A stretch of DNA of 64,000 nt. Origin: [Bacillus] enclensis (GTDB lineage: Bacteria; Bacillota; Bacilli; Bacillales; Bacillaceae_B). The stretch spans positions 234,944-298,943 of the forward strand of contig NZ_KQ758485.1 in the NCBI RefSeq assembly GCF_001456935.1, read 5' to 3'. The notes beneath the pieces are model-generated. The model did not search any database. It was not told the DNA's origin and saw nothing but the letters and a program-made list of their open reading frames with translations. Shown piece after piece: positions 24,833 to 31,808 of the stretch. Position 1 is the stretch's first letter. Each line of letters begins with the position of its first letter. The position numbers and the translations under genes were made by a program.

Positions 24833-26317
24833 GTGTATTGCAAACATTGCGGAACAAAAAACAAAGAAGATGCACTCTATTGCATAAACGACGGAGAAGC
24901 ATTGTCCTTACATAACGAACAGGTCCTGTTACAAAAAGAAAATAACCGTTACTGCAGCAACTGCAGCCATGAAAACCAGGCAAGTGCGCTGTACTGCATG
25001 GCATGCGGTCATACGATGAGCAAAGTGAAGGAAATCACTGAGGGAGAACCCAAACGTGCAAACGTACAGACCATGACCGCCGATACCCGTCCGGCAGGCA
25101 TCCTGTCCACCCTGACGGATATGAACTCCTTAAAAAGGCTTGCCGTCTGGAACGGAATTTCTCTTGCTGGTCTATTACTGATTTCTCTTATTATCAGCTC
25201 TGCTGTCAACGGTGTCCTGCGCGACGCCCTGCGCGGGGATTTCGGCGCCCTGATCGATGGCATCAAGCTGCTATCCTTCTCTGATGTGTTTATGATCAGC
25301 CACATGATCGGGGTTGATTACTTTGCCAACGCGATGATGTTCGAGGGAGTTCTTTCGACGACCAGCGGATTATTCAATCTATTGCTCCTCCCTGCCGTCG
25401 TCTTCACCATAACGGGATACCTGATGAACCGGAAGCAGCCTGAACAGCCATTCATTGAAAAAATGAAATGGAATGTTTCGTTCTCCGTTCTTTATGGTGC
25501 CGTAATCGGTATCATAAGCACCTTCGCCGGTGTCTCCATGGAAATGACCGATCCGACAGGCTTCTTCGATGACATGACGATCACACTCGGATCAGATTAC
25601 CCGTTCTTAGAGAGTGTATTCAACGGCTTTGTGATCAGCTTTATTTTCACGGGCCTGGGGGCCGTCTTTTCGATGGGGAAAGAAACACGCTCTTTCAACG
25701 GACACTATGGGCTTTCCATTTCAAAGGCCATTCTTCACTCCATGACCGGTCTTGTCATCATGATGGCAGCCGGAGCCTTCATCATTTCGTCACATGATGA
25801 GCTGTCGACCGAGGAACCCGCTGCGGATATCCTGCTGGGGACTCAGGTTGGAGGCTACCTTTGGAATGTCGCTCAATTCGAATCTCTCACGTTCGATTTA
25901 ACTGCGGATGGAGAATCCGTACATGCCACATACTCTCTGCTCGGAGGACCAAAGGCGTCCGAAGACCAGGAGGGATTTGCTGAATTGTTCGAGGAAATCA
26001 GCTGGATCTGGATCTTTGCCTTTATCCCTGCAGCACTTCACCTGTGGGCCGGCAATCAGCTGCGTAAAGCATCCGGAGGGAATATCCTTCAGGAACTGGC
26101 TGCTTATGCCATTGCTTTCGGTGTGATCAATGCGGTTGTCGTGGCCATCTCTAAATTGACGATCAGCACGAATTTCGAGGGAGTCTTCGACGCTTCATTC
26201 GGTTTCTCTGCAATCAGTACAGGGATCATCAGCGCCATTCTGGCATTTGGCGTTTCCTACCTTGGCGTGATGGTGACAAACCGCCAGGAACCAGTCCAAA
26301 CATCACGCGCGGCTTAA
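24833..26317 (+). CDS. Zinc-ribbon multi-pass membrane protein of unknown function
   Basis: A 494-aa protein starting MYCKHCGTKNKEDALYCIND (first zinc ribbon), with a second ribbon YCSNCSHENQASALYCMACG at about 40-60, then about seven membrane segments (for example AVWNGISLAGLLLISLIIS and IWIFAFIPAALHLWAG). An extracytoplasmic-looking stretch lies around 325-375. The GTG start at 24833 has AAGGAGG 9 nt upstream. It is 23 bp after the previous gene and followed by a TcaA-like gene, so all three may form one envelope-associated unit. No transporter or enzyme family recognised. Confidence 0.7.
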   Translation: MYCKHCGTKNKEDALYCINDGEALSLHNEQVLLQKENNRYCSNCSHENQASALYCMACGHTMSKVKEITEGEPKRANVQTMTADTRPAGILSTLTDMNSLKRLAVWNGISLAGLLLISLIISSAVNGVLRDALRGDFGALIDGIKLLSFSDVFMISHMIGVDYFANAMMFEGVLSTTSGLFNLLLLPAVVFTITGYLMNRKQPEQPFIEKMKWNVSFSVLYGAVIGIISTFAGVSMEMTDPTGFFDDMTITLGSDYPFLESVFNGFVISFIFTGLGAVFSMGKETRSFNGHYGLSISKAILHSMTGLVIMMAAGAFIISSHDELSTEEPAADILLGTQVGGYLWNVAQFESLTFDLTADGESVHATYSLLGGPKASEDQEGFAELFEEISWIWIFAFIPAALHLWAGNQLRKASGGNILQELAAYAIAFGVINAVVVAISKLTISTNFEGVFDASFGFSAISTGIISAILAFGVSYLGVMVTNRQEPVQTSRAA

Positions 26318-26320
26318 ATA

Positions 26321-26350
26321 AGGGGCTGTCTTCAGGGCAGCCTCATTTTT
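26321..26350 (+). terminator. Terminator-like hairpin within the zinc-ribbon cluster
   Basis: GGGGCTG pairs with GCAGCCTC across TCTTCAGG, followed by ATTTTTT. It lies between the second and third zinc-ribbon genes and may reduce expression of the third. Confidence 0.75.
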
Positions 26351-26383
26351 TGAACAGATCTAAACAATAGAGGAGAAATGACT

Positions 26384-28234
26384 GTGAAATTTTGTACATC
26401 CTGCGGACAAAAAATGGAACATAACAGCCCGTTCTGTAAGGGCTGCGGAGCCAAACACGAAACGAAGGAACCAACTCGCACAGGTGCATCTTCTGCATCC
26501 ATGCCTTCGCTTTCCTCCCTTTCCAAAAAGACTAAAATCCTGATTGGTTCTGCCCTTCTGGTGCTGATCCTCTGTGTGTCGCTCTATAAAGTCGGGGAAG
26601 CATACACGGATAAAGCAAAATTGATGGAGAACTTCGAGGAACAACTGGAGAAAGGGAACACAGATGAATTGCTTTCATTGTTGAGTACGAAGGAAGATTC
26701 AGGGGAAATCAAGAAGAAAAACGTTGGCGCCCTTGTAGGGTTTTTAAAAGAAAATCCAGACATGGAAGAAACACTCATTGCACATTTAAAGGATAATGCA
26801 AGAACTTTTGACGAAAAGGCTGTAACTGCAAGTGCGGATACCAGCGAGACGCAGCAGCTCGTCACTCTTGAAAAAAGAGGAAAAAAGTTCTTCATCTACG
26901 ATAACTATGAACTGGTCCTGCAGCCATTCCCGATGACGATCTACACCAATTATGACGACCTGACATTTTATGTCGACGGGAAAGAAGTCAAACCGTCATC
27001 AGTGGATGGCGATATGGTAACGATCGGCTCATACATCCCTGGGGACTATGATGTAAAAGCCGTTTTAAAATCAGATTTTGTCCAATTGGAGAAGAAAACG
27101 GAGATCAACCATGTCGGCCCCACTGGTACCGACCTTATGTTTGATATTGATTACGTCAGGGTCAATACCAATGTTGCAGGCTCCTCTGTTTTCGTCAACG
27201 GCAAGGACACCGGCATGAAGGTGGATAAAGAAAAATCCATTGAAATCGGCCCTGTCCTCACTGACGGATCCATGACGGTGCAATTAAAGAAAGATATGCC
27301 GTTCGGAAAGATTGAATCCGAAGATACCCCGATTGACAGCAGCAGGCTGACACTTGGTTTGACATTATCGGATAAAGATAAGGAACAGGTTAAAGAAGGA
27401 CTCAAGCGTCATTTCCTCAACCTTTCCAAAGCCCTGGCCAATCAGGATGGGAAATTCCTCAAAGATGATTCCAATGACGTATCGGAATATGTCTCTTCCT
27501 CATTCGAGGATATGACCGAAAGCGACTGGAAAACGATCGGATATATCTCATCAATCGAAGTGGACACAGATGACCTGTATCTGGAGGATATCGAAGGAAG
27601 ATGGTATGCCAGCCTGCCAGTCCGCACAAGCTGGATGCAGGATGAAGTCTATTCAGGCGATTCAGTATCACTTTCCGAACAAAGCGCTGAAAACAGCTAT
27701 TCCTTAACCTTTAACAACGACAAGTGGAGCGTGGAATCCTGGGGCTACATCTGGTCCTTTGATGATGAACATGCTGAGGAAATCAAGGTCGATACGACAG
27801 CACTCAAAAAGCAGCTTGAATCATCATCTGCTTTCACAAACATGAATGAAGAACAGGCAGCAGGCGATGTCGAATCCTTCGTTGAATCCTACATCTCTTC
27901 TTCCGTGCAGGCCATTAACGAACGAGACTATTCAATGATAGCCGGGGACATCGACTCCTCCTCTGAATACTCAACAACCGTATCGGACTATATTGACTAT
28001 CTCGACAAAAAAGGCATCACCGAAGACCTCGTCAATGTAGATGTAGAGAAAGTTGAAACCCTGGACGACGGTTCATTCTATGTATATACCTTTGAGGAAT
28101 ACAATATCCACTATGATGACGGCACTTCTAAATACAAATCATTTGATGGGAAGTACAAAGTGACATCCACAAGCAGCGGCTTAAAGATGTATGATTTGGT
28201 CTCTACGGAGGAAGTGGAGAGTAAGGATCTATAA
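26384..28234 (+). CDS. tcaA: TcaA/YvbJ-like zinc-ribbon membrane protein
   Basis: A 616-aa single-pass protein resembling Bacillus YvbJ and Staphylococcus TcaA, the latter linked to teicoplanin sensitivity and cell-wall stress. The N-terminal zinc ribbon FCTSCGQKMEHNSPFCKGCG (cytoplasmic) is followed by one membrane helix (ILIGSALLVLILCVSLYKVG, about 50-70). A long extracytoplasmic part follows, with Ig-like/TcaA repeats (FPMTIYTNYDDLTFYVDGKE and VNTNVAGSSVFVNGKDTGMK) and a C-terminal NTF2-like domain (about 500-610). I start at a GTG at 26384, with GAGGAG 8 nt upstream; the ATG at 26378 is too close. It is the third gene of the zinc-ribbon cluster. Confidence 0.85.
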   Translation: MKFCTSCGQKMEHNSPFCKGCGAKHETKEPTRTGASSASMPSLSSLSKKTKILIGSALLVLILCVSLYKVGEAYTDKAKLMENFEEQLEKGNTDELLSLLSTKEDSGEIKKKNVGALVGFLKENPDMEETLIAHLKDNARTFDEKAVTASADTSETQQLVTLEKRGKKFFIYDNYELVLQPFPMTIYTNYDDLTFYVDGKEVKPSSVDGDMVTIGSYIPGDYDVKAVLKSDFVQLEKKTEINHVGPTGTDLMFDIDYVRVNTNVAGSSVFVNGKDTGMKVDKEKSIEIGPVLTDGSMTVQLKKDMPFGKIESEDTPIDSSRLTLGLTLSDKDKEQVKEGLKRHFLNLSKALANQDGKFLKDDSNDVSEYVSSSFEDMTESDWKTIGYISSIEVDTDDLYLEDIEGRWYASLPVRTSWMQDEVYSGDSVSLSEQSAENSYSLTFNNDKWSVESWGYIWSFDDEHAEEIKVDTTALKKQLESSSAFTNMNEEQAAGDVESFVESYISSSVQAINERDYSMIAGDIDSSSEYSTTVSDYIDYLDKKGITEDLVNVDVEKVETLDDGSFYVYTFEEYNIHYDDGTSKYKSFDGKYKVTSTSSGLKMYDLVSTEEVESKDL

Positions 28235-28252
28235 ATAAAGTGCATAGAACGG

Positions 28253-28285
28253 AAAAGCCGGCGCAATCTTTGATTGCGCCGGCTT
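28253..28285. terminator. Bidirectional terminator after the TcaA-like gene
   Basis: A 15-bp stem AAAGCCGGCGCAATC / GATTGCGCCGGCTTT with a 3-nt loop, between converging genes. Confidence 0.9.
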
Positions 28286-28311
28286 TATTAATCTAAATTC
28301 GAAACGAAGAA

Positions 28312-29241
28312 TTAAAACGTGCGATATCCCGCAAATCGAGGTGACCAGTACGTGTTGTTCAACTTGCTCACGACAACACCGCTATCCGAAGCATGGACGA
28401 ATTCACCATTTCCAACGTAGATGCCCATGTGACTGATGCCTGCTTTATACGTATTTTTAAAGAAGACCAAATCACCCGGTTTCGGATTGGATACAGCTGT
28501 TGATTTGCTGTAATAGCCTTCCGTATTGGTACGGGAAAGGCTTGTCCCGGCCTGGTTGAACACATAGTAGATAAACCCGCTGCAGTCGAAACCGCTCGGT
28601 GTGGTCCCGCCCCATTTGTATTGCGTACCGATGTATTTCTTCGCTACATCCACAACATTGGACGTTTGGCTTGTATCACCACCATCGGAAGTGGATCCTC
28701 CCATTGAAAGCTTTTGACCGACATAGATCATGTCAGATTTAAGAGCGTTCCAAGACTTGATCTGAGATACACTCACGTCGTATCGTGCAGCGATATGTGA
28801 TAATGTATCGCCTGATTGAACCGTGTAGATTGTTCCGTTCGTTGACGGTTTTTGCTGAGTGGTTGTATCGCCTGAAGCAGACACTTTCAGCACCTGACCA
28901 GGATAAATAACATCACTGGATAAGTTGTTCCATTCTTTCAACTCGGCAACATATACATCGAATTTCTGTCCGATCTTAGATAGGTAGTCTCCTGATTGAA
29001 CGGTATATGTTTTTGCAGATGTTGAAGTCGAGGCAGACACTTCCAATACCTGATCGACATAGATCATGTCGGAAGTTAGGTCATTCCAGTTTTTTAATTT
29101 CGAGACGGATGTATCATATTTATAAGCGATCCCGGACAGGGTATCACCGGATTTCACGCGATAAGAAGCGGCATCAGCAGAAGTAACAGCAAGTGACGAG
29201 ACTAAAGCAGCAGTTGTAACAGCAATGATCGTTTTCTTCAA
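28312..29241 (-). CDS. Secreted LysM-NlpC/P60 peptidoglycan endopeptidase (LytE/CwlS-like)
   Basis: Cell-wall D,L-endopeptidase. A signal peptide (IIAVTTAALVSSLAVTSADA) precedes three LysM domains, each starting Y.V.SGDTLS/YLS.IA..; they begin near residues 27, 79 and 137. A Ser/Gly/Thr linker leads to a C-terminal NlpC/P60 domain with the catalytic Cys in PSGFDCSGFIYYVF and His in GISHMGIYVGNG, plus NGEFVHAS. 309 aa. The ATG at 29241 has AGGAGAAATATC upstream. It cuts the gamma-D-Glu-mDAP bond in the family; separation or elongation role inferred. The 25-bp palindrome array 1 starts about 180 bp upstream. Confidence 0.92.
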   Translation of the reverse strand: MKKTIIAVTTAALVSSLAVTSADAASYRVKSGDTLSGIAYKYDTSVSKLKNWNDLTSDMIYVDQVLEVSASTSTSAKTYTVQSGDYLSKIGQKFDVYVAELKEWNNLSSDVIYPGQVLKVSASGDTTTQQKPSTNGTIYTVQSGDTLSHIAARYDVSVSQIKSWNALKSDMIYVGQKLSMGGSTSDGGDTSQTSNVVDVAKKYIGTQYKWGGTTPSGFDCSGFIYYVFNQAGTSLSRTNTEGYYSKSTAVSNPKPGDLVFFKNTYKAGISHMGIYVGNGEFVHASDSGVVVSKLNNTYWSPRFAGYRTF

Positions 29242-29421
29242 AAGATATTTCTCCTTCTACAAGTAAAATTTTCATGCTTTTCCATTATGATAGAAGGAGA
29301 TTGATAGGTTAATAGTTCTTTTATCCTGTTCTGACATAAAACCCCTTTTAAGCGTATGTTTACGGGGTTTAGTAATTTATGGGTTTGTTTCCAACTCGGG
29401 TATGTGAAGGCTGTGATTTTG

Positions 29422-29601
29422 TTGAGCCTGGCTCAATTGCAAGGTTTTGATCCTGGCTCCATTTCGCTGATTTGAGCCAGGATCAACTTGTGGAATCTGG
29501 TATTCCGTTGGTTTGTACCTGGTACATCGAGCACGGTATGTACCTGGTACAATGCCTCCGATTTGTACCAGGTACAAAACTGTCGATTTGTGCCAGAAAC
29601 A
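29422..29601. repeat. Array 1 of CCWGG-centred palindromes with 25-bp period
   Basis: Palindrome centres lie at 29429, 29454, 29479, (29498, degenerate), 29520, 29545, 29570 and 29595; most steps are exactly 25 bp. Core words are GAGCCTGGCTC, GATCCTGGCTC, GAGCCAGGATC, GTACCTGGTAC twice, GTACCAGGTAC and GTGCCAGAAAC, mostly set in TT(T)G...CAA. The array lies between the LysM gene and the tre promoter. Array 2 is at 55337-55622. I do not recognise a described family. Confidence 0.9.
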
Positions 29602-29605
29602 AAAA

Positions 29606-29619
29606 TGAAAACGCTAACC
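29606..29619 (+). promoter_or_regulatory. Candidate cre (CcpA) site upstream of treP
   Basis: TGAAAACGCTAACC matches the cre consensus TGWAANCGNTNWCA at 13 of 14 positions. It ends 8 bp before the treP -35 box. Carbon catabolite repression of tre genes is known in Bacillus. Confidence 0.65.
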
Positions 29620-29627
29620 TTTTTCCA

Positions 29628-29656
29628 TTGACAACTTGTATATACATGAATAGAAT
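29628..29656 (+). promoter_or_regulatory. treP promoter (sigma-A type)
   Basis: TTGACA at 29628-29633 and TAGAAT at 29651-29656 are separated by 17 bp. A TreR operator fills the spacer and a second one lies just downstream of the expected start site. The leader to the treP ATG (30011) is about 350 nt. Confidence 0.8.
29636..29647. promoter_or_regulatory. TreR operator 1
   Basis: TTGTATATACAT, one base from the palindrome TTGTATATACAA known as the TreR operator in Bacillus; it lies between the -35 and -10 boxes of the treP promoter. Confidence 0.8.
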
Positions 29657-29667
29657 AAAAGTATATC

Positions 29668-29679
29668 TTGTATATACAA
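29668..29679. promoter_or_regulatory. TreR operator 2
   Basis: Perfect TTGTATATACAA, centre 32 bp (about three helix turns) from operator 1, just downstream of the predicted transcription start. Confidence 0.85.
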
Positions 29680-29741
29680 CAAGACCTCAAATGTTTGTAA
29701 GCGTTATATATGCTATTTGAATTGTGTCCAGAATGAGCCCT

Positions 29742-29838
29742 TTCCAGCGATTGATTGGAGTGGAAGACGTAGACTCCTGCGGGAAAAGCGCGTTAGGTGA
29801 GACTTGTCTAGCTACGTTGCACGGAAATCAATAGCGGT
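29742..29838. repeat. ~140-bp Bacillaceae palindromic repeat, shortened copy A
   Basis: Ends TTCCAGCGATTGATTGGAGT and GCACGGAAATCAATAGCGG pair with each other; the middle shares GACTCCTGCGGGA with copies B and C but lacks about 40 bp. It lies within the treP leader, between the promoter and the gene, and is bracketed by the inverted 14-bp words ATATGCTATTTGAA (29708-29721) and its complement (29872-29885). Confidence 0.8.
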
Positions 29839-29971
29839 GATGGAGGCTAAACTGCCAAAAAGCAAAAAAGCTTCAAATAGCATATTTTAGGACGTTTTTC
29901 ACAAACTATTTAGGGGAATTCCATTAATAGAATTGTAAGCGGGTACATGACAGCTTTCGACAATAATCGGG

Positions 29972-29986
29972 AGGTGCCTGTCACCT
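29972..29986. repeat. Small palindrome AGGTG-CACCT before treP
   Basis: AGGTGCCTGTCACCT contains GGTGCCTGTCACC, a short palindromic word I know as frequent between Bacillaceae genes. It lies 25 bp before the treP start and could mask translation by pairing; that role is inferred. Confidence 0.4.
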
Positions 29987-30010
29987 GCCAAATACCAGGG
30001 AGGGAATTTC

Positions 30011-31426
30011 ATGAGCGTAAGCAGAGAATCCGTTCGCGAGATCATCGAAGCGATTGGCGGGAAGGACAATATCCAGACGGCCACTCACTGCGTGACGCGC
30101 CTTCGACTCGTATTGAAGGACGAAAAGAAAGTAGATAAAGAACGTTTGGAAGAGATCGATATTGTAAAAGGATCCTTCTCCTCAAACGGACAGTTCCAGG
30201 TTGTCATCGGACAAGGTCTGGTCAATAAAGCGTATCAAATCTTGGCAGAAGAAACAGGCATCGAGCAGGCATCCAAACAAGATGTTAAGGATGCGGCGAC
30301 TCAGAACCTGAACCCGCTGCAGCGTGCCATCAAGACGCTCGCCGACATCTTCATCCCGATCCTTCCGGCGATCGTAACGGCCGGTTTGCTGATGGGTTTG
30401 AACAATATCCTGACCGGACCCGGCATTTTTTATGATGGCAAGTCCGTCATTGATGTTCACCCGCAATGGGCAGATCTTGCCAGCATCATCAATTTGATTG
30501 CCAATACGGCCTTCGTGTTCTTGCCCGGGTTGATCGGTTGGTCGGCCGTTAAACGGTTCGGCGGAAGTCCGTTACTCGGTATTGTTTTAGGTCTTATCTT
30601 AGTACATCCTGATTTGATGAACGCATGGGATTATGGTAAAGCTGATGAAATCCCGAAATGGAATCTCTTCGGTCTTGAAATCGATAAGATTGGTTACCAG
30701 GGACAGGTATTGCCGATCCTCTTTGCATCCTACCTGTTGGCTAAGATTGAAATGTTCCTGGACAAACGCGTACATGATTCAATTAAACTGCTGGTCGTTG
30801 CACCGATTGCATTGTTAATCACAGGTTTTGCTTCATTTATTGTCATCGGCCCTGTAACATTCTTCATCGGTAATTTATTGACTGACGGTGTTGTATGGGT
30901 ATTCGATTCTGTATCCTGGTTAGGTGGATTACTCTATGGTGGTCTGTACGCGGTTATGGTTATCACCGGTATGCACCACACGTTCCTTGCAGTCGACCTT
31001 CAGCTTGTCGGAAGCCAGGGTGGAACATTCTTATGGCCTATCCTTGCGCTATCCAATATTGCACAGGGATCAGCGGCACTGGCGATGATGTTCGTTGCGA
31101 AGAAAGAAAATGAAAAACTGCGCGGTCTGGCAGGTACTTCAGCCATATCAGCATATCTTGGAATCACCGAACCCGCGATGTTCGGGGTTAACCTCCGTTA
31201 CCGCTATCCTTTCATCTCCGCGTTGATAGGATCAGCTATCGGCGGCGTACTGCTTGCGATGACAGGAACCAAAGCATTCTCCATCGGTGTCGGCGGACTT
31301 CCGGGATTCCTATCCATCATCCCGGAATACTGGATCCCATTCTTCATCGGAATGGCCATCTGTATCGTCGTACCATTCGTACTCACAATGATCTGGTCTA
31401 AATTCAGCAAAAACAAACCAGTATAA
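30011..31426 (+). CDS. treP: Trehalose-specific PTS enzyme IIBC
   Basis: Membrane permease of the phosphotransferase system that imports trehalose as trehalose-6-phosphate. The N-terminal EIIB domain has the phosphorylated Cys in ATHCVTRLRLVL (about residue 27). The EIIC domain (about 105-470) has some ten membrane segments and the GITEPAMFGVNLRYRYPF motif. There is no EIIA domain, so a separate EIIA must donate the phosphate, as for Bacillus TreP. The ATG at 30011 has AGGGAGGG upstream. treA lies downstream across a 382-bp gap, and treR follows at 34807; TreR operators and a cre site precede it. Confidence 0.93.
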   Translation: MSVSRESVREIIEAIGGKDNIQTATHCVTRLRLVLKDEKKVDKERLEEIDIVKGSFSSNGQFQVVIGQGLVNKAYQILAEETGIEQASKQDVKDAATQNLNPLQRAIKTLADIFIPILPAIVTAGLLMGLNNILTGPGIFYDGKSVIDVHPQWADLASIINLIANTAFVFLPGLIGWSAVKRFGGSPLLGIVLGLILVHPDLMNAWDYGKADEIPKWNLFGLEIDKIGYQGQVLPILFASYLLAKIEMFLDKRVHDSIKLLVVAPIALLITGFASFIVIGPVTFFIGNLLTDGVVWVFDSVSWLGGLLYGGLYAVMVITGMHHTFLAVDLQLVGSQGGTFLWPILALSNIAQGSAALAMMFVAKKENEKLRGLAGTSAISAYLGITEPAMFGVNLRYRYPFISALIGSAIGGVLLAMTGTKAFSIGVGGLPGFLSIIPEYWIPFFIGMAICIVVPFVLTMIWSKFSKNKPV

Positions 31427-31456
31427 ATCACTAAAAATAGATAACAGTAGACGAAC

Positions 31457-31468
31457 TTGTATATACAA
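31457..31468. promoter_or_regulatory. TreR operator 3, between treP and treA
   Basis: TTGTATATACAA inside a 16-bp perfect palindrome (31455-31470, ACTTGTATATACAAGT). No obvious promoter overlaps it, so it may act as a roadblock or mark a promoter I cannot see. Confidence 0.75.
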
Positions 31469-31484
31469 GTTAAACTAAGGGGGC

Positions 31485-31537
31485 GAGGATGACCAGCAGT
31501 GAAAAATAAAATTCACTGTCCATCCTCCCCTCTTTTT
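31485..31537 (+). terminator. Terminator-like hairpin after treP
   Basis: GAGGATG pairs with CATCCTC and CAGTGAA with TTCACTG; TTTTT follows. It separates treP from treA. Confidence 0.75.
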
Positions 31538-31628
31538 GCTTTTCACATTTTAAAATTAATGATTTGATGAGGAGCAGACTTTATTGTGCCTCCTCCTATC
31601 TGTTTTGTAACTTCAGGATAATAGCCTG

Positions 31629-31767
31629 TTCCAGCTTTTTATTGGAGTGGAAGGCGTAGACTCCTGCGGGAGAAGTGGCCAATGTGAGACCCCGCAGGAG
31701 CGCAAGCGACGAGGAGGCTCACGGGTCACCCGCGGAAAGCGAAGCCTTCCACGGAAATAAAAAGCGG
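31629..31767. repeat. ~140-bp Bacillaceae palindromic repeat, copy B
   Basis: Begins TTCCAGCTTTTTATTGGAGT and ends CACGGAAATAAAAAGCGG; outer arms (CTTTTTATT / AATAAAAAG and GGAAGGC / GCCTTCC) pair, and GACTCCTGCGGG pairs with CCCGCAGGAG inside. About 139 bp, between treP and treA. Confidence 0.9.
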
Positions 31768-31808
31768 TATATCTACTACTAAATAAGTAATGAAAGGTGC
31801 GAATCAAA

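Larger units (their letters stand above)
31427..31808. other. treP-treA intergenic region
   Basis: 382 bp with, in order: a perfect TreR operator (31457-31468), a terminator-like hairpin (31485-31537), a hairpin GAGGAG...CTCCTC (about 31570-31597), and copy B of the ~140-bp repeat (31629-31767). No clear promoter for treA was identified. Confidence 0.6.

Noticed and set aside
29422..29601. CRISPR array
   Set aside because: The repeated unit is a variable 11-15-bp palindrome with spacers near 10 bp; no conserved repeat, no leader and no cas genes.
29377..29720. Open reading frames of 60-85 codons across array 1 on both strands
   Set aside because: Their residues are only translations of the palindromes (repeated VPGT/YQVQ-like words); no start context.
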